Part shown: piece by piece, positions 1 through 9,800 of the stretch | Position numbering within the stretch: the stretch's first letter is position 1 | How the letters are laid out: every line of letters starts with the position of its first letter | DNA from: Bacteroidaceae bacterium | Lineage (GTDB): Bacteria > Bacteroidota > Bacteroidia > Bacteroidales > Bacteroidaceae | Direction of reading: 5' to 3' | DNA length: 64,000 nucleotides | Assembly (NCBI GenBank): GCA_017631315.1 | Contig: JAGBTN010000012.1 | Coordinates: forward strand, 62,001 to 126,000 | Made by a program: the position numbers and the translations under genes | Notes under the pieces: model-generated | What the model was told of the DNA's origin: nothing | Seen by the model: only the letters and a program-made list of their open reading frames with translations | Databases searched by the model: none

Positions 1-941
1 GAACGCTTCTGGCTAATGAAAGCGCTAAGCAACTTTTGGGCATTCATTGTCTCGGGTACAATCGAAACTGCACGAATATGTTTGGTCCAATCATCTCCTT
101 CTGCAAGGCGAAACATCTCTGCAGTGTGGATATAACCAACAATATCATCAATATCTTCCTTATACACAATTATCTTACTATGCCCGCTCTCCTCAAAAAG
201 CAAACGCAGTTCACGCAAGGAAGTATCGCTAGAGACAGCAGTTATTTCTGTGCGCGGCACGATACAATCGCGTACCTTAACCGAGCTAAAGTCCAGCGCA
301 TTCTGGAAAATCTTTACCTCTGCTTCAATATCTTCATCATCTGTTGCCTTCTCAATATTGCTCTGAATGAGGTAATCAAGGTCTTCTCGTGTAAATGTTT
401 TTTCGGACGTTACTTTCTCAACCTTCTCACCCACCATCCAAAGCAATAGTTTGCCAAGCGAACTAGTAAACTTACTGATTGGCCACAAAACAATATAAAA
501 TATGTATGCGGGGAAAGCGAAGACTTGCATCATGCGATTGGGGTTGATGCGAAAAAGTGTCTTAGGCAAAAACTCGCCGGTAACAAGAACGACAAGTGTG
601 GCAAGAATGGTCTGTATCAACAAGCAAATAGCCTCATTGGGACACTCGCCATCGACATTATGTATTCCTGATGGAACAAGAATGAGTGTACCAACAATCT
701 CTGCCATAAGAATACCATAAACGACCAACGCAATATTATTCCCCACCAAAAGCGTTGAGATAAAACTATTGGGATGGCGATAGAATGTATCAATAAGCCG
801 TGCAGAGAAGCCCTGTTCGTCACGGTCCATCTCAAAGCGCAGTTTGCTGCTTGACACGAAAGCAATTTCCATTCCGGAGAAAAAGCCCGAGAAAAGGAGA
901 GTGATTAATGCTGCTATGACTGTTGATGCATCTAAGTTCAT
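1..941 (-). CDS. CNNM/CorC-type membrane protein with CBS domains (hemolysin family), C-terminus outside window
   Basis: Reading from an ATG at 941 towards position 1 gives at least 313 residues with no stop, so the gene leaves the window. Residues 1-170 are a DUF21/CNNM membrane domain: several hydrophobic helices, a GNNIALV segment near 67 and the family motif GEFLPKT at 122-128. From about residue 225 (VRDCIVPRTEI) the first CBS motif begins; the rest of the CBS pair and the CorC_HlyC domain would follow upstream of position 1. Family members are linked to Mg2+/Co2+ efflux, and the Bacteroidota copy is often named GldE when next to gliding genes, which is not the case here. Its ATG overlaps the stop of the lptC-like gene (ATGA at 938-941), so the two are probably translationally coupled. 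Function at the level of substrate is inferred from the family. Confidence 0.9.
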   Translation of the reverse strand, partial: MNLDASTVIAALITLLFSGFFSGMEIAFVSSSKLRFEMDRDEQGFSARLIDTFYRHPNSFISTLLVGNNIALVVYGILMAEIVGTLILVPSGIHNVDGECPNEAICLLIQTILATLVVLVTGEFLPKTLFRINPNRMMQVFAFPAYIFYIVLWPISKFTSSLGKLLLWMVGEKVEKVTSEKTFTREDLDYLIQSNIEKATDDEDIEAEVKIFQNALDFSSVKVRDCIVPRTEITAVSSDTSLRELRLLFEESGHSKIIVYKEDIDDIVGYIHTAEMFRLAEGDDWTKHIRAVSIVPETMNAQKLLSAFISQKR

Positions 942-1507
942 TGTTGTTCTGGTTCTTTTTCTTCAACGGGGAAGACACCCGTTGAATTGAGTACGGAGTA
1001 ACGTGTCATTTGTTCATTACTACGGAACTCTGTTCCCTCGAGTTCGCGTTCAGGAGTGGTGATATGCATATATTGATGACTCCACATCTCGTGGGCATTC
1101 AAATCCCAAAAGAGTTCTTCTGTTCGGAACACATCGCCGTTTACATTGCGCACCACTACTCTTCCTCGAAGTTCCCATAATTGCTGACAGCGCAGATAGG
1201 CGGTATCCGACTGGACGAAGAGGTCGGTATGGAATTTGTCGTTCAGACGTTCCATCAGCAATCCCTTCATAAATTTCCATGTAGGCTGTTCTCCATTTTT
1301 ACCATTGTAGATATTCCACTCCTCTACAACCAAATGATATCGCATCATGCCGCTGTCGCTGATAAAGGTATTGATGCCTGTGGAATGCATGAAAAGAAGT
1401 GAATCTTCCGATTTGACGGGGTCGGCCAGATGTTCCACTTCGGCAGAGCAACCAAAGGAGAGCCACAAGAGTAGCAGGAGGGAAAGAAGGGATATCTTAT
1501 GCCTCAT
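938..1507 (-). CDS. lptC: LptC-like LPS-transport lipoprotein
   Basis: The protein has 189 residues, a 19-residue hydrophobic signal ending in a lipobox-like SFGC (Cys20), and a small all-beta body with the pattern typical of LptC/DUF1239: ISDSGMMRYHLVVEEW near 49, then a VQSDTAYLRCQQLWELRGRVVVRN stretch (split here by eye into strands). LptC bridges the LptB2FG ABC transporter to LptA and carries lipopolysaccharide across the periplasm; in Bacteroidota it is usually a lipoprotein-like form. It lies 28 bp after the outer-membrane protein gene and overlaps the CNNM gene, giving the gene order coaX, OMP, lptC, CNNM. Length is normal for the family. Assignment is by motif pattern, signal and neighbours. 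Confidence 0.8.
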   Translation of the reverse strand: MRHKISLLSLLLLLWLSFGCSAEVEHLADPVKSEDSLLFMHSTGINTFISDSGMMRYHLVVEEWNIYNGKNGEQPTWKFMKGLLMERLNDKFHTDLFVQSDTAYLRCQQLWELRGRVVVRNVNGDVFRTEELFWDLNAHEMWSHQYMHITTPERELEGTEFRSNEQMTRYSVLNSTGVFPVEEKEPEQQ

Positions 1508-1535
1508 TGTTTATGCAAATCGTCAATCGCTCGGT

Positions 1536-2864
1536 TTATTCAATCTTGTACTTCATAAACCAACGTTCGTTGAACGTTACGCCGAGATTAATGAGCAGGT
1601 AGTTCTCTTTGACCATTCCTGTGGCACTGGCCGAGCGCATCAACCATTGCAATCCGACATTAACAACGGAGCGACTGTTGTATCTGTTTATGATTGGCAG
1701 TGCTGCACCTGCGCCGATACTTAGTTCCTTCGGACCGTTCTTCCCTTCGACCATCATATATGGTGTTGAGTAGTTGAGTCCCGCACGGTATTGGATACGT
1801 TTCCTATAACGTTTGTCCAAAGGAGCCGGAGTCCATTGTGCGCCTACTGCGAAGCGTGTTCTGTCCATATAATGGCCTGTCAAAGGTTCATAGCCAACTG
1901 ATGTTTCTATGGGCATGCGGCATTTGCTCCAGAACTCATGGTGTAAGTCGGCGGCTACGATGAGTGTATTCTTATGTTGCCAGGATGCGCCTATGCCGAA
2001 ACTGTAAGGGAGGTCGAAAGGCGAAGTGGCCTTGAATGATGATGTATCTCCTCGCGATGTGTAGTGTCGAAGGGTTGCATCCTGAGCGATCTTGTGCCCG
2101 ATGCTTGCTGTTGCACCGATGTTCAGCCAGTCCTGTCGGGTGAGGCGGACGGGATATTGTACGCCGATGTCTATCTTATATGTTCGAAGGATTGCCTCAT
2201 AGTGTTTTGTGGTACTGCTGTAGAGGTTGCTGCCTACACCATTTTCCTTAAACAGGGGCACGAGCATGTGTGTATAGTCTCCCCATACGAAACTGGCATT
2301 GGCGCCGATAGAGATGTCGCGATAAACCTTCCAACCTAATCCGACATAAGCTTGGTTCAAGCCTCCTGAACCGCTATAGATGTTGCTGCTGGTGACGTTT
2401 TGAGTTGAATTGATATCGGTGGTGACTGGTTTGTCGGGCGAGGAGAACTCGTATCCTATCCTCGTATAAGGCATGAAACCTGCGGCAAGGCCGAGTCCTT
2501 TTGTAAGGCGCATACCGATATGGGCATAGTCGAAGGATGCATTATTCACTCCTACCTTTGTTGTCCCTTGTGTCATCTGCCCGAATGAGCCTTGCATGCC
2601 AACGTCCAGGATGAGGCTCAGGGAGTCCATTGCGGAATAGGAAGCAGGATTGACTGTATTTACTCGGTTGCCTATGCGAACGCCTAAACCTACGCCTCCC
2701 ATCGACTTGTTGAATCCTTGCGACTGATCGTGAAGGAGTCCAAGTCCGAAACGGGAATATGATGAGTTTGTTCCGCCGACCTGAGCACGAGCAATGGGCT
2801 GCGAGCAGGGGGCAAGGAGCATAATCAGGAAGGCAAGTACATACTGGATTGCTTTATATTTCAT
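1536..2864 (-). CDS. Outer-membrane beta-barrel protein of unknown ligand
   Basis: The 442-residue product has a signal peptide (about residues 1-27, ending ARA|QV) followed by alternating hydrophobic/polar strands characteristic of a beta-barrel: SSYSRFGLG near 34, repeated glycine-flanked strands, and a C-terminal strand ending in an aromatic-rich WFMKYKIE. It resembles the FadL/OmpP1-like proteins annotated only as putative membrane protein in Bacteroidales. Its ATG overlaps the end of coaX (2861-2864) and it precedes lptC, so it is made with envelope-biogenesis genes. I see no motif that identifies a transported molecule; a role in hydrophobic-compound or LPS-related envelope function is only suggested by position. 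Confidence 0.75.
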   Translation of the reverse strand: MKYKAIQYVLAFLIMLLAPCSQPIARAQVGGTNSSYSRFGLGLLHDQSQGFNKSMGGVGLGVRIGNRVNTVNPASYSAMDSLSLILDVGMQGSFGQMTQGTTKVGVNNASFDYAHIGMRLTKGLGLAAGFMPYTRIGYEFSSPDKPVTTDINSTQNVTSSNIYSGSGGLNQAYVGLGWKVYRDISIGANASFVWGDYTHMLVPLFKENGVGSNLYSSTTKHYEAILRTYKIDIGVQYPVRLTRQDWLNIGATASIGHKIAQDATLRHYTSRGDTSSFKATSPFDLPYSFGIGASWQHKNTLIVAADLHHEFWSKCRMPIETSVGYEPLTGHYMDRTRFAVGAQWTPAPLDKRYRKRIQYRAGLNYSTPYMMVEGKNGPKELSIGAGAALPIINRYNSRSVVNVGLQWLMRSASATGMVKENYLLINLGVTFNERWFMKYKIE

Positions 2865-3610
2865 GCTTTTTCGCTGTTCGTTCTTAATTCTTCGTTATAG
2901 TCAAGTATGCGGTTTAGTCCTCGGGGGACGATGTATTTATCGGTGAAGATGAGGTTCTTTATATTCGTGTCGAAGTTGATGCGGTTGCCGCCTGTAAGGA
3001 ATACTTGCAGATGGGGGAACTTGGACCTCATGGATTTGATGTAGCCTTCAATTTCGTACTTCATGCCTCGCAGCACACCGCTGCGTATGGCTGTTTCGGT
3101 ATTGTAGCCCATACCCGGCACCTCGCCTTCGGCCTCCACGAGAGGCAGGCGGGCGGTGTATTCGTGCAAGGCTCTCAGGCGCATCTGCATTCCCGGAGCG
3201 ATATTGCCGCCCCAGTAGTTTCCTCTGGCATCGATGACTTCGTAGGTGATGCAGGTGCCTGCATCGATGATAAGAAGATCTGTCCTTGGTTTGAGGGAAC
3301 TGGCGCCGATGACTGCTGCCAAACGGTCGCTACCCAATGTTTTGGGTGTACGATATCGGTTTGAGACGGGTATCGGAGTCTCGGGCGTGAAACGCAACAT
3401 TGGAATCTGCAGCCTGCCAAGTGTCTCTTCCTCGCAATCTGTAAGGTGGCGCACTGCGCCAATGATGCCCTTCTTGAAAGGATATTTATTCGCAAAAGCG
3501 TCCAAAGACGAAAGCGTTCCGTTCTCCATTCGAATCTCATCCACAGGTTCGTCTCCACGGAAGGCCACTATCTTTGTGACTGAGTTTCCTATATCTATTA
3601 TCAATTTCAC
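2861..3610 (-). CDS. coaX: Type III pantothenate kinase
   Basis: CoaX phosphorylates pantothenate, the first step of coenzyme A synthesis. The 249-residue protein has the acetate-kinase-fold signatures: DIGNSVTKI at 6-14 (phosphate 1 loop), GSDRLAAVIGA near 93 (family signature), IIDAGTCITYEVID near 114 (phosphate 2/adenosine region) and a GGN motif near 204. Length fits CoaX. The start codon is GTG at 3608-3610, only five bases after a TACCTTTG promoter element, so the mRNA may be nearly leaderless. The gene leads a minus-strand operon with the outer-membrane protein, lptC and the CNNM gene; its stop overlaps the next ATG. Confidence 0.95.
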   Translation of the reverse strand: MKLIIDIGNSVTKIVAFRGDEPVDEIRMENGTLSSLDAFANKYPFKKGIIGAVRHLTDCEEETLGRLQIPMLRFTPETPIPVSNRYRTPKTLGSDRLAAVIGASSLKPRTDLLIIDAGTCITYEVIDARGNYWGGNIAPGMQMRLRALHEYTARLPLVEAEGEVPGMGYNTETAIRSGVLRGMKYEIEGYIKSMRSKFPHLQVFLTGGNRINFDTNIKNLIFTDKYIVPRGLNRILDYNEELRTNSEKA

Positions 3611-3615
3611 GCCTG

Positions 3616-3623
3616 CAAAGGTA
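3616..3623 (-). promoter_or_regulatory. TAnnTTTG promoter element of the coaX operon
   Basis: On the minus strand this reads TACCTTTG, the Bacteroidota -7 element. The GTG of coaX begins five bases further on. The -33 element is weak (CTTG at about 3642-3645). Confidence 0.7.
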
Positions 3624-3782
3624 CATAAAATTCATAATATACAAGTCACTCGGCCTAAGATTTTCGTTTTTCTGCGAGCGAATCAGCCAAAAACACTTCA
3701 AATTACGAAGACTTGCACAACAATAATTTCAACAAAACCTTCAGACACGACAAAAACACGCCATTGCTGCTGCGCAAAAAAC

Positions 3783-3870
3783 GGTTAACCATTATCGCCA
3801 AAAAGGTTAAGCATTATTGCCGAAAAGGTCAACCATTATTGGCAGAAAGGTTAACCATTATTTACGGCAA
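3783..3870. repeat. 22-bp-period intergenic array, GGTTAACCATTAT family, four units
   Basis: Units start at 3783, 3805, 3827 and 3849, exactly 22 bp apart. Each begins with GGTTAACCATTAT or a 1-2 base variant (GGTTAAGCATTAT, GGTCAACCATTAT) followed by 9 less conserved bases, often ending in GAAA or AAAA. A further weak unit may follow at 3871. The array lies between the divergent coaX and DUF4105 promoters (gap 3611-3996). Apart from the array and the two promoters I see nothing in this gap. Arrays with the same core are at 24837, 60089 and 63954. Confidence 0.9.
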
Positions 3871-3960
3871 CATATAGCACTATTTGTGCCTGCCCACCTG
3901 AAGATTGGCTCTCCGGAAGCCTCATCCGTCGGGAATAACGAGAAAAACTTCAGCATTCCT

Positions 3961-3991
3961 TTTGATTTTATACCTCATTTTCGTACCTTTG
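3961..3991 (+). promoter_or_regulatory. Promoter of the DUF4105 gene
   Basis: TTTG at 3961-3964 and TACCTTTG at 3984-3991 are separated by 19 bp, matching the Bacteroidota -33/-7 arrangement. The in-frame GTG at 3997 follows five bases later, which implies a leader of at most a few nucleotides. Confidence 0.75.
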
Positions 3992-3996
3992 CGCCC

Positions 3997-5190
3997 GTGT
4001 TTAGAAAACTGGTTCTCCTTTTAAGCCTGTTGATTCCTGCCCTAATGCTCCCAATGCACGGACAGGACAGCATCCGTGTGACGGTACTCACCTGTTCGCC
4101 CGGACAAGAAGTCTATTCCCTCTACGGACACACAGCCATCCGCTGCCAGAACCTCAGCAGCCCGACAGAAGGAATAACACCAGATGTCGTTTTCAACTAC
4201 GGAGTATTCGACGACACCAAGCCCTACTTTGTCTGGAACTTCATACTCGGCAGAACAGACTACATGGTATTGCCCATGCCCTGGGAATACTTCCCCGAAT
4301 CCTACCGACGACGCGGCTCCAGCATCATAGAGCAAGAACTGAACCTGACACAAGCAGAAGCCAGGCTGCTCATGGACCGCCTCGCAGAAAACTGCTTGCC
4401 ACAGAACCGAAACTACCGATACAACTTCCTCTACAACAACTGCACAACCAAAGTGCGCGACCTCATAGAACAAGTCGTAACAGGACGCATCCAATACCCC
4501 GACACACTGCCGCACCAAACCTACCGGGAAATCCTGCATCACTACACAAAGCAACACCCCTGGTCGCAAGAAGGCAACGACCTCCTGCTCGGAGCCGAAG
4601 TAGACACACTCCTCTCCGTCAGAGCATCCATGTTCGTCCCCGAGAAGCTGATGGACGCCTTCGACGGAGCATTCATCTGCACGCCGGAAGGAAACATGCG
4701 CCCACTCGTCAAGAGCAAAACAACCCTCCTCGAAGCAACACCGCAAAACATAACACCCGAATTCCCCATCCTTCCCTGGCAGGCAACACTCGCATTCGCA
4801 GCACTCTGCCTGCTTGTCATGCTCCTCGAAGCATGGACAAAGCACATCTTCTGGCTATGGGACATCCTTCTGCTACTCGCCACAGGTACTGCCGGCCTGT
4901 TACTCACCTTCATGCTACTCTTCTCCGACCACCCCGCCGTCGGCTCCAACTGGCAAGTTTGGGTTCTGAGCCCCATCGCACTCGTCGGCATACCACTCAT
5001 CATAAAAGCAGCCATCCGCAGTCGTAAGACACATTGGTACGCCTTCCAATTTGCCGTTTTAGCACTCTTCGTACTATTTTCCCCCTGGATTCCGCAAGAT
5101 TTCGCAAAAATAACCGTACCTTTGGCATTGTGTTTGCTGACCAGACCCATCAGCTACCACAACATCCTACGCAGAAAGAAAAAGAAATGA
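3997..5190 (+). CDS. DUF4105 membrane protein, probable lipoprotein N-acyltransferase (Lnb-like)
   Basis: Translated from GTG 3997 the protein has 397 residues: a signal/anchor (1-22), a periplasmic DUF4105 domain (about 24-270) and four or five membrane helices towards the end. A start further upstream at 3817 is open but would put a 60-residue non-conserved extension through the 22-bp array and the promoter, so I prefer 3997. The invariant family residues are visible: GHTAIRC with His45, and YNNCTTKVRDL with Cys149, fitting a thiol acyltransferase. DUF4105 proteins of Bacteroides have been linked to lipoprotein N-acylation; I apply that by family, not from direct evidence. The stop overlaps the next ATG (ATGA, 5187-5190). 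Confidence 0.8.
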   Translation: MFRKLVLLLSLLIPALMLPMHGQDSIRVTVLTCSPGQEVYSLYGHTAIRCQNLSSPTEGITPDVVFNYGVFDDTKPYFVWNFILGRTDYMVLPMPWEYFPESYRRRGSSIIEQELNLTQAEARLLMDRLAENCLPQNRNYRYNFLYNNCTTKVRDLIEQVVTGRIQYPDTLPHQTYREILHHYTKQHPWSQEGNDLLLGAEVDTLLSVRASMFVPEKLMDAFDGAFICTPEGNMRPLVKSKTTLLEATPQNITPEFPILPWQATLAFAALCLLVMLLEAWTKHIFWLWDILLLLATGTAGLLLTFMLLFSDHPAVGSNWQVWVLSPIALVGIPLIIKAAIRSRKTHWYAFQFAVLALFVLFSPWIPQDFAKITVPLALCLLTRPISYHNILRRKKKK

Positions 5191-6776
5191 CCGCAAACAA
5201 ATACAGACTCCTATCCACGCTCATCGTGCTGTTCGCCGTTGCAGGAACCAGCGCACAAGGCACCCCACAAGTGCCATCGCTGGTCGTAAACATCGTCATC
5301 GACCAGCTACGTAGCGACTACATGGATGCCTTTGCACCACTCTATGGTCAGCGCGGCTTCCAACGCCTAAAGGAGCAAGGCCGTTTCTATTCGCAGGCAG
5401 AATACCCATTCAACTCACCCGACCGCGCATCAGCAATAGCCTGCCTGATGACAGGCACAAGTCCCTATGCAAACGGAATCGTAGGCAGCCGATGGCTCGA
5501 CCGCCAGACACTCCAGCCAATCTTTTGTGTTGACGACGAAACATACCCCGGCATCCACACCAGCGAAAAGTCATCTCCCAAACACCTGGCAGTATCCACC
5601 ATCGGAGACGAACTGAAAATCTCCTCCGAAGGCAAAAGCCTCGTTTATTCAATCGCCCCGACACGCGAAGCCGCCATTCTCGGAGCCGGACATGCAGGCA
5701 ATGGTGCCTTCTGGATTGACGACTGGACAGGCAGATGGGCAACAACCTGCTACTACGACAACTATCCGACCTGGGCAACAGAATACAACAACGAATCTTC
5801 ACTCGAAGAACGTATTGACGACATACACTGGGAGCCGCTCAACGAAGAAGTAGTGAAATTCCACTACTTCATCTCCCCCGAGCAGGCAAAGAGCAAACCC
5901 TTCAGCCACAAATTCAAAAGCAACCGAAAGTTCAGAGAGTTCAAGGCAACAGCCTGTGTCAACGACGAAATAAATCTCTTTGCAAAACAAACCATCGAAA
6001 AAGCAGAGCTTGGTCAGGACGCTGTGACCGACATGCTCACACTTACCTACTATGCCGGAGCCTACGACCATCAGTCCGCAAGACAGTATGGCATGGAAAT
6101 GCAAGATACCTATGCCCGTCTTGACCGACAACTCGAAGAACTCTTCGACTATGTAGAAGAAAAGGTTGGCATAGACAAGACGCTCTTCGTTGTCACCAGC
6201 ACAGGACACTTCGAATCGGAAGAGGCTATGGACCTCAGCAAATACCGAATCCCCACAGGCACCTTTTCCATTACAAAAGCACAAGCACTGCTCAACATGT
6301 ACCTCATTGCCGTCTATGGTCCGGGCAATTATGTTGAGACAGCCATCGACAATCAAATATACCTTAACCTCAAGCTCATTGAGAACCGCAATCTCAATTT
6401 AGCAGAAGTTCTCGACCGCAGTAGCACATTTCTCATCCAGCTCAGCGGTGTCAAAGATGTATATAGCAGCCAACGCCTTTCACTGGGTGCATGGACTCCA
6501 GGTATCAGCAAGCTGCACAATGCATACAACCCAAAGTGTTCGGGCGATATTCTCATACAAGTCTCTCCGGGCTGGCTCCTCAGCAACGAGGACACACACG
6601 ACCAGTCGCTTTGCAGAGAATCGTACCTGAACTTCCCGCTCTTCTTCATGGGTTCGAATATCGTTCCCGAGAAAGTGCGCATCCCTGTCAGTATCGACCA
6701 TGTTGCACCAACCATAGCACAGACACTGCGCATACGTGCACCGAATGCTTGCCCACAAGCGCCACTTAATTATTAA
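5187..6776 (+). CDS. Alkaline-phosphatase-superfamily protein (PafA-like) with degenerate metal site
   Basis: The 529-residue product starts at the ATG that overlaps the DUF4105 stop; the longer frame upstream lacks a sensible signal. Residues 1-24 form a signal peptide (SAQ|GTP). The fold landmarks of the PafA/nucleotide-pyrophosphatase group are present: VIDQLRSDYMD near 37 with the first metal Asp, the MTGTSPYANGIVG segment near 89, and the C-terminal VAPTIAQTLRIRAP. However, the usual catalytic-nucleophile segment is FNSPDRASAIACL, the usual DHG metal motif is replaced by STGHFES near 336, and the late HG motif is replaced by LCRESYLNFPLFFMG. It may therefore be a pseudoenzyme or have altered chemistry. 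It lies upstream of secA. Confidence 0.8.
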   Translation: MTANKYRLLSTLIVLFAVAGTSAQGTPQVPSLVVNIVIDQLRSDYMDAFAPLYGQRGFQRLKEQGRFYSQAEYPFNSPDRASAIACLMTGTSPYANGIVGSRWLDRQTLQPIFCVDDETYPGIHTSEKSSPKHLAVSTIGDELKISSEGKSLVYSIAPTREAAILGAGHAGNGAFWIDDWTGRWATTCYYDNYPTWATEYNNESSLEERIDDIHWEPLNEEVVKFHYFISPEQAKSKPFSHKFKSNRKFREFKATACVNDEINLFAKQTIEKAELGQDAVTDMLTLTYYAGAYDHQSARQYGMEMQDTYARLDRQLEELFDYVEEKVGIDKTLFVVTSTGHFESEEAMDLSKYRIPTGTFSITKAQALLNMYLIAVYGPGNYVETAIDNQIYLNLKLIENRNLNLAEVLDRSSTFLIQLSGVKDVYSSQRLSLGAWTPGISKLHNAYNPKCSGDILIQVSPGWLLSNEDTHDQSLCRESYLNFPLFFMGSNIVPEKVRIPVSIDHVAPTIAQTLRIRAPNACPQAPLNY

Positions 6777-6780
6777 GCGG

Positions 6781-6808
6781 GACAACAGACAACAGACAAC
6801 GGACAACA
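6781..6808 (+). repeat. Tandem 7-bp repeat upstream of secA
   Basis: GACAACA is repeated at 6781, 6788, 6795 (as GACAACG) and 6802. The tract lies in the 69-bp gap before secA, directly after the stop of the phosphatase-like gene. Copy number of such short tandems can vary by slippage. Confidence 0.85.
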
Positions 6809-6845
6809 GAACAATATACAGACCAAACACATTATAATAATAAAT

Positions 6846-9800
6846 ATGGATATTTCGAAATTTCTAGTAAAGATATTTGGCGACAAGAAAAGCCGCGACC
6901 TTAAAGCCTACCGCCCATTAGTAGAGGCCGTGCTGCAAATCTACCCTGAAATTCAAGCACTGTCAAACGACGAACTCCGCGATCGTACTCAAAAGATAAG
7001 ACAACGCATACAAGACTCTGCAGCAGAACTTCGCGAGCAAATACAAACCCTGAAGAACAAGATTCCCGGCACAGACATTCAGGATCGTGCACCAATTTTC
7101 TCACAAATAGACAAATTGGAGAAGGAAGTGCTCGAAATCCTCGAAAAGGCACTCGACAAGGAACGGGCAGAAGTCTTCGCCATTGTCAAAAGTACCGCAG
7201 AACGTTTCACTAAAAACGAAACAATTGAAGTTACTGCCAACGACTTTGACCGCAACCTCGCAGCATCACATGACTTCGTAGACATCGAAGGCGACAAGGC
7301 TATCTATCACAACCACTGGATAGCCGGTGGCAACGACCTGAAGTGGGAAATGATACACTTCGACGTACAGCTCTTCGGTGGCACCGTTCTGCACCAAGGC
7401 AAGATTGCCGAGATGTTCACCGGTGAAGGTAAGACACTTACTGCCACTCTGCCTGTCTTCTTGAATGCTTTAACAGGCAATGGTGTACATGTGGTAACAG
7501 TCAACGACTATCTTGCCAAGCGTGACTCCGAATGGATGGGCCCCATCTATATGTTCCACGGCTTGAGTGTCGATTGCATTGACAAGCATCAGCCCAACAG
7601 CGAGGCACGCCGTAAAGCATATCTTGCAGATATCACCTTCGGCACGAACAACGAGTTTGGCTTCGACTATCTGCGCGACAACATGGCGCAAGACCCTAAA
7701 GACCTCGTACAGCGTGCTCACAACTATGCCATTGTCGATGAGGTGGACTCCGTTCTTATCGACGATGCCCGCACACCACTTATCATTTCCGGTCCGGTGC
7801 CAAAGGGAGACGACCAGCAATACGAACAATATCAGCCTCTGGTTGAACGCCTTGTAGGTGTACAAAGACAACTTGCCACACAGTATCTTGCCGATGCGAA
7901 GAAACAAATAACCGAAGGCACGGAAGGCAACGACAAGCAAAAGACATCCGAAGGCTTCCTTGCTTTGTTCCGTAGCCATAAGGCTTTGCCTAAAAACAAA
8001 CCGCTCATCAAGTTCCTTTCAGAACCAGGCATTAAAGCCGGCATGCTCTCCACCGAAGAAATCTACATGGAGAACAACAACCGCCGCATGCCTGAGGCAA
8101 CAGAGCCTCTCTACTTCGTTGTCGACGAGAAGATGAACAGTGTGGACCTCACCGATAAGGGCAACGAATGGTTGGCTTCGCAAGTCAACGATCCCGACCT
8201 CTTCGTCCTTCCCGACATCACCACTGTTCTGTCGCAAATCGACGCTTCCGACAAGACTGAAGAGGAGAAGATCGAAGAGAAAGACCGCATCTTCAACGAA
8301 TATGCCACAAAGAGCGAACGCGTTCACACCATACAGCAGTTGTTGAAGGCATATACCATGTTCAACCTCAACGACGAGTATGTCATCCAAGATGGTGAAA
8401 TCAAGATTGTGGACGAGCAAACCGGCCGTATCATGGAAGGTCGTCGATGGAGCGACGGACTGCACCAGGCTGTCGAGGCTAAAGAACATGTAAAGGTACA
8501 GGCCGCCACACAGACCTACGCAACCATCACTCTGCAGAACTATTTCCGTATGTACCACAAACTGTCTGGCATGACGGGTACTGCCGTAACAGAAGCCGGC
8601 GAGTTCTGGGACATTTATAAACTCGACGTCGTAGAGGTGCCCACCAACCGCGAGGTTATCCGTAAGGACATGAACGACCGTGTTTATCGCACACAGCGAG
8701 AGAAGTACAAGGCCGTCATCGAAGAAGTGGAACTGATGCGCACAAGTGGTCGTCCGGTACTTGTAGGTACCACCAGTGTCGAGATATCCGAGATGCTGAG
8801 CAAGATGCTGCAGATGCGTAAGATACCCCACCAGGTATTGAATGCAAAGCTTCACCAAAAGGAAGCAGACATCGTGGCTTTGGCAGGTCAGAGCATTATG
8901 GGTACCGTCTATGTTGCCACCGACGGACGCGCCTTCAACGAAAAGAGTACAGCCATCAACTATCAGACACGCCTTGAGGCCGAAACAGCCAAGAAGGAAA
9001 AGCGCGAGCCACGCGAGGCGTCCGAGTTGATACATACAGACGAGCGTATGCTTGGCACTGTCACCATTGCCACCAACATGGCGGGCCGTGGTACGGACAT
9101 CAAGCTCTCGCCCGAGGTAAAGGCTGCAGGTGGTCTTGCCATCATCGGTACAGAACGCCACGAGAGCCGTCGTGTCGACCGTCAGTTGCGTGGCCGTTCC
9201 GGTCGTCAGGGCGACCCAGGCAGCAGCATTTTCTACGTCAGCATCGAAGATAAGCTGATGCGTCTCTTCGCCAGCGAGCGTATTGCCAAAGTAATGGACA
9301 GCCTTGGCTTCAAGGAAGGTGAGATGATTGAGCACAGCATGATTACGCGCAGCATCGAAAACGCACAGAAGAAGGTGGAAGAGAACCACTTCGGTGTCCG
9401 TAAAAACCTGCTCGAGTATGACGACGTCATGAACAAACAACGTACCGTCATCTACGAGAAGCGCCGTCATGCCCTTATTGGCGAGCGTCTGGGCATGGAC
9501 ATCAGCAACATGATATGGGACCGTGTCTGCAATATCCTCGAGAACAACAACTACGAAGGCTGCAAGATGCGCTTCCTTGAGATTATGGCAATGGAAGTTC
9601 CTTTTACTGCCGAGCAGTTGGAGTCCATGAAACTCGACGACGTGGCAGAGTTGGCATACCAGAAGGTGCTGGAACGCTTCCAGCAGAAGACCGAGATAAT
9701 GATGAACAATGCCCAAAAGGTTGTGGCACACATCTACGAAGGTCCTCAGGGAGCGATGTACGAAAACCTAATGGTACCGGTTCTTGCCGGCAATCGTCAG

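Noticed and set aside
3817..3996. N-terminal extension of the DUF4105 protein from ATG 3817
   Set aside because: It would run through the repeat array and the promoter; a signal peptide starts at GTG 3997.
4042..4845. 267-residue open frame antisense to the DUF4105 gene
   Set aside because: Shadow of a real gene with odd Cys/Glu/Val-rich composition; no signal or motif.
8019..9731. 570-residue open frame antisense to secA
   Set aside because: Lies wholly opposite a strongly conserved gene; composition (Cys/Val/Leu/His-rich) is that of a shadow frame; no promoter or domain.
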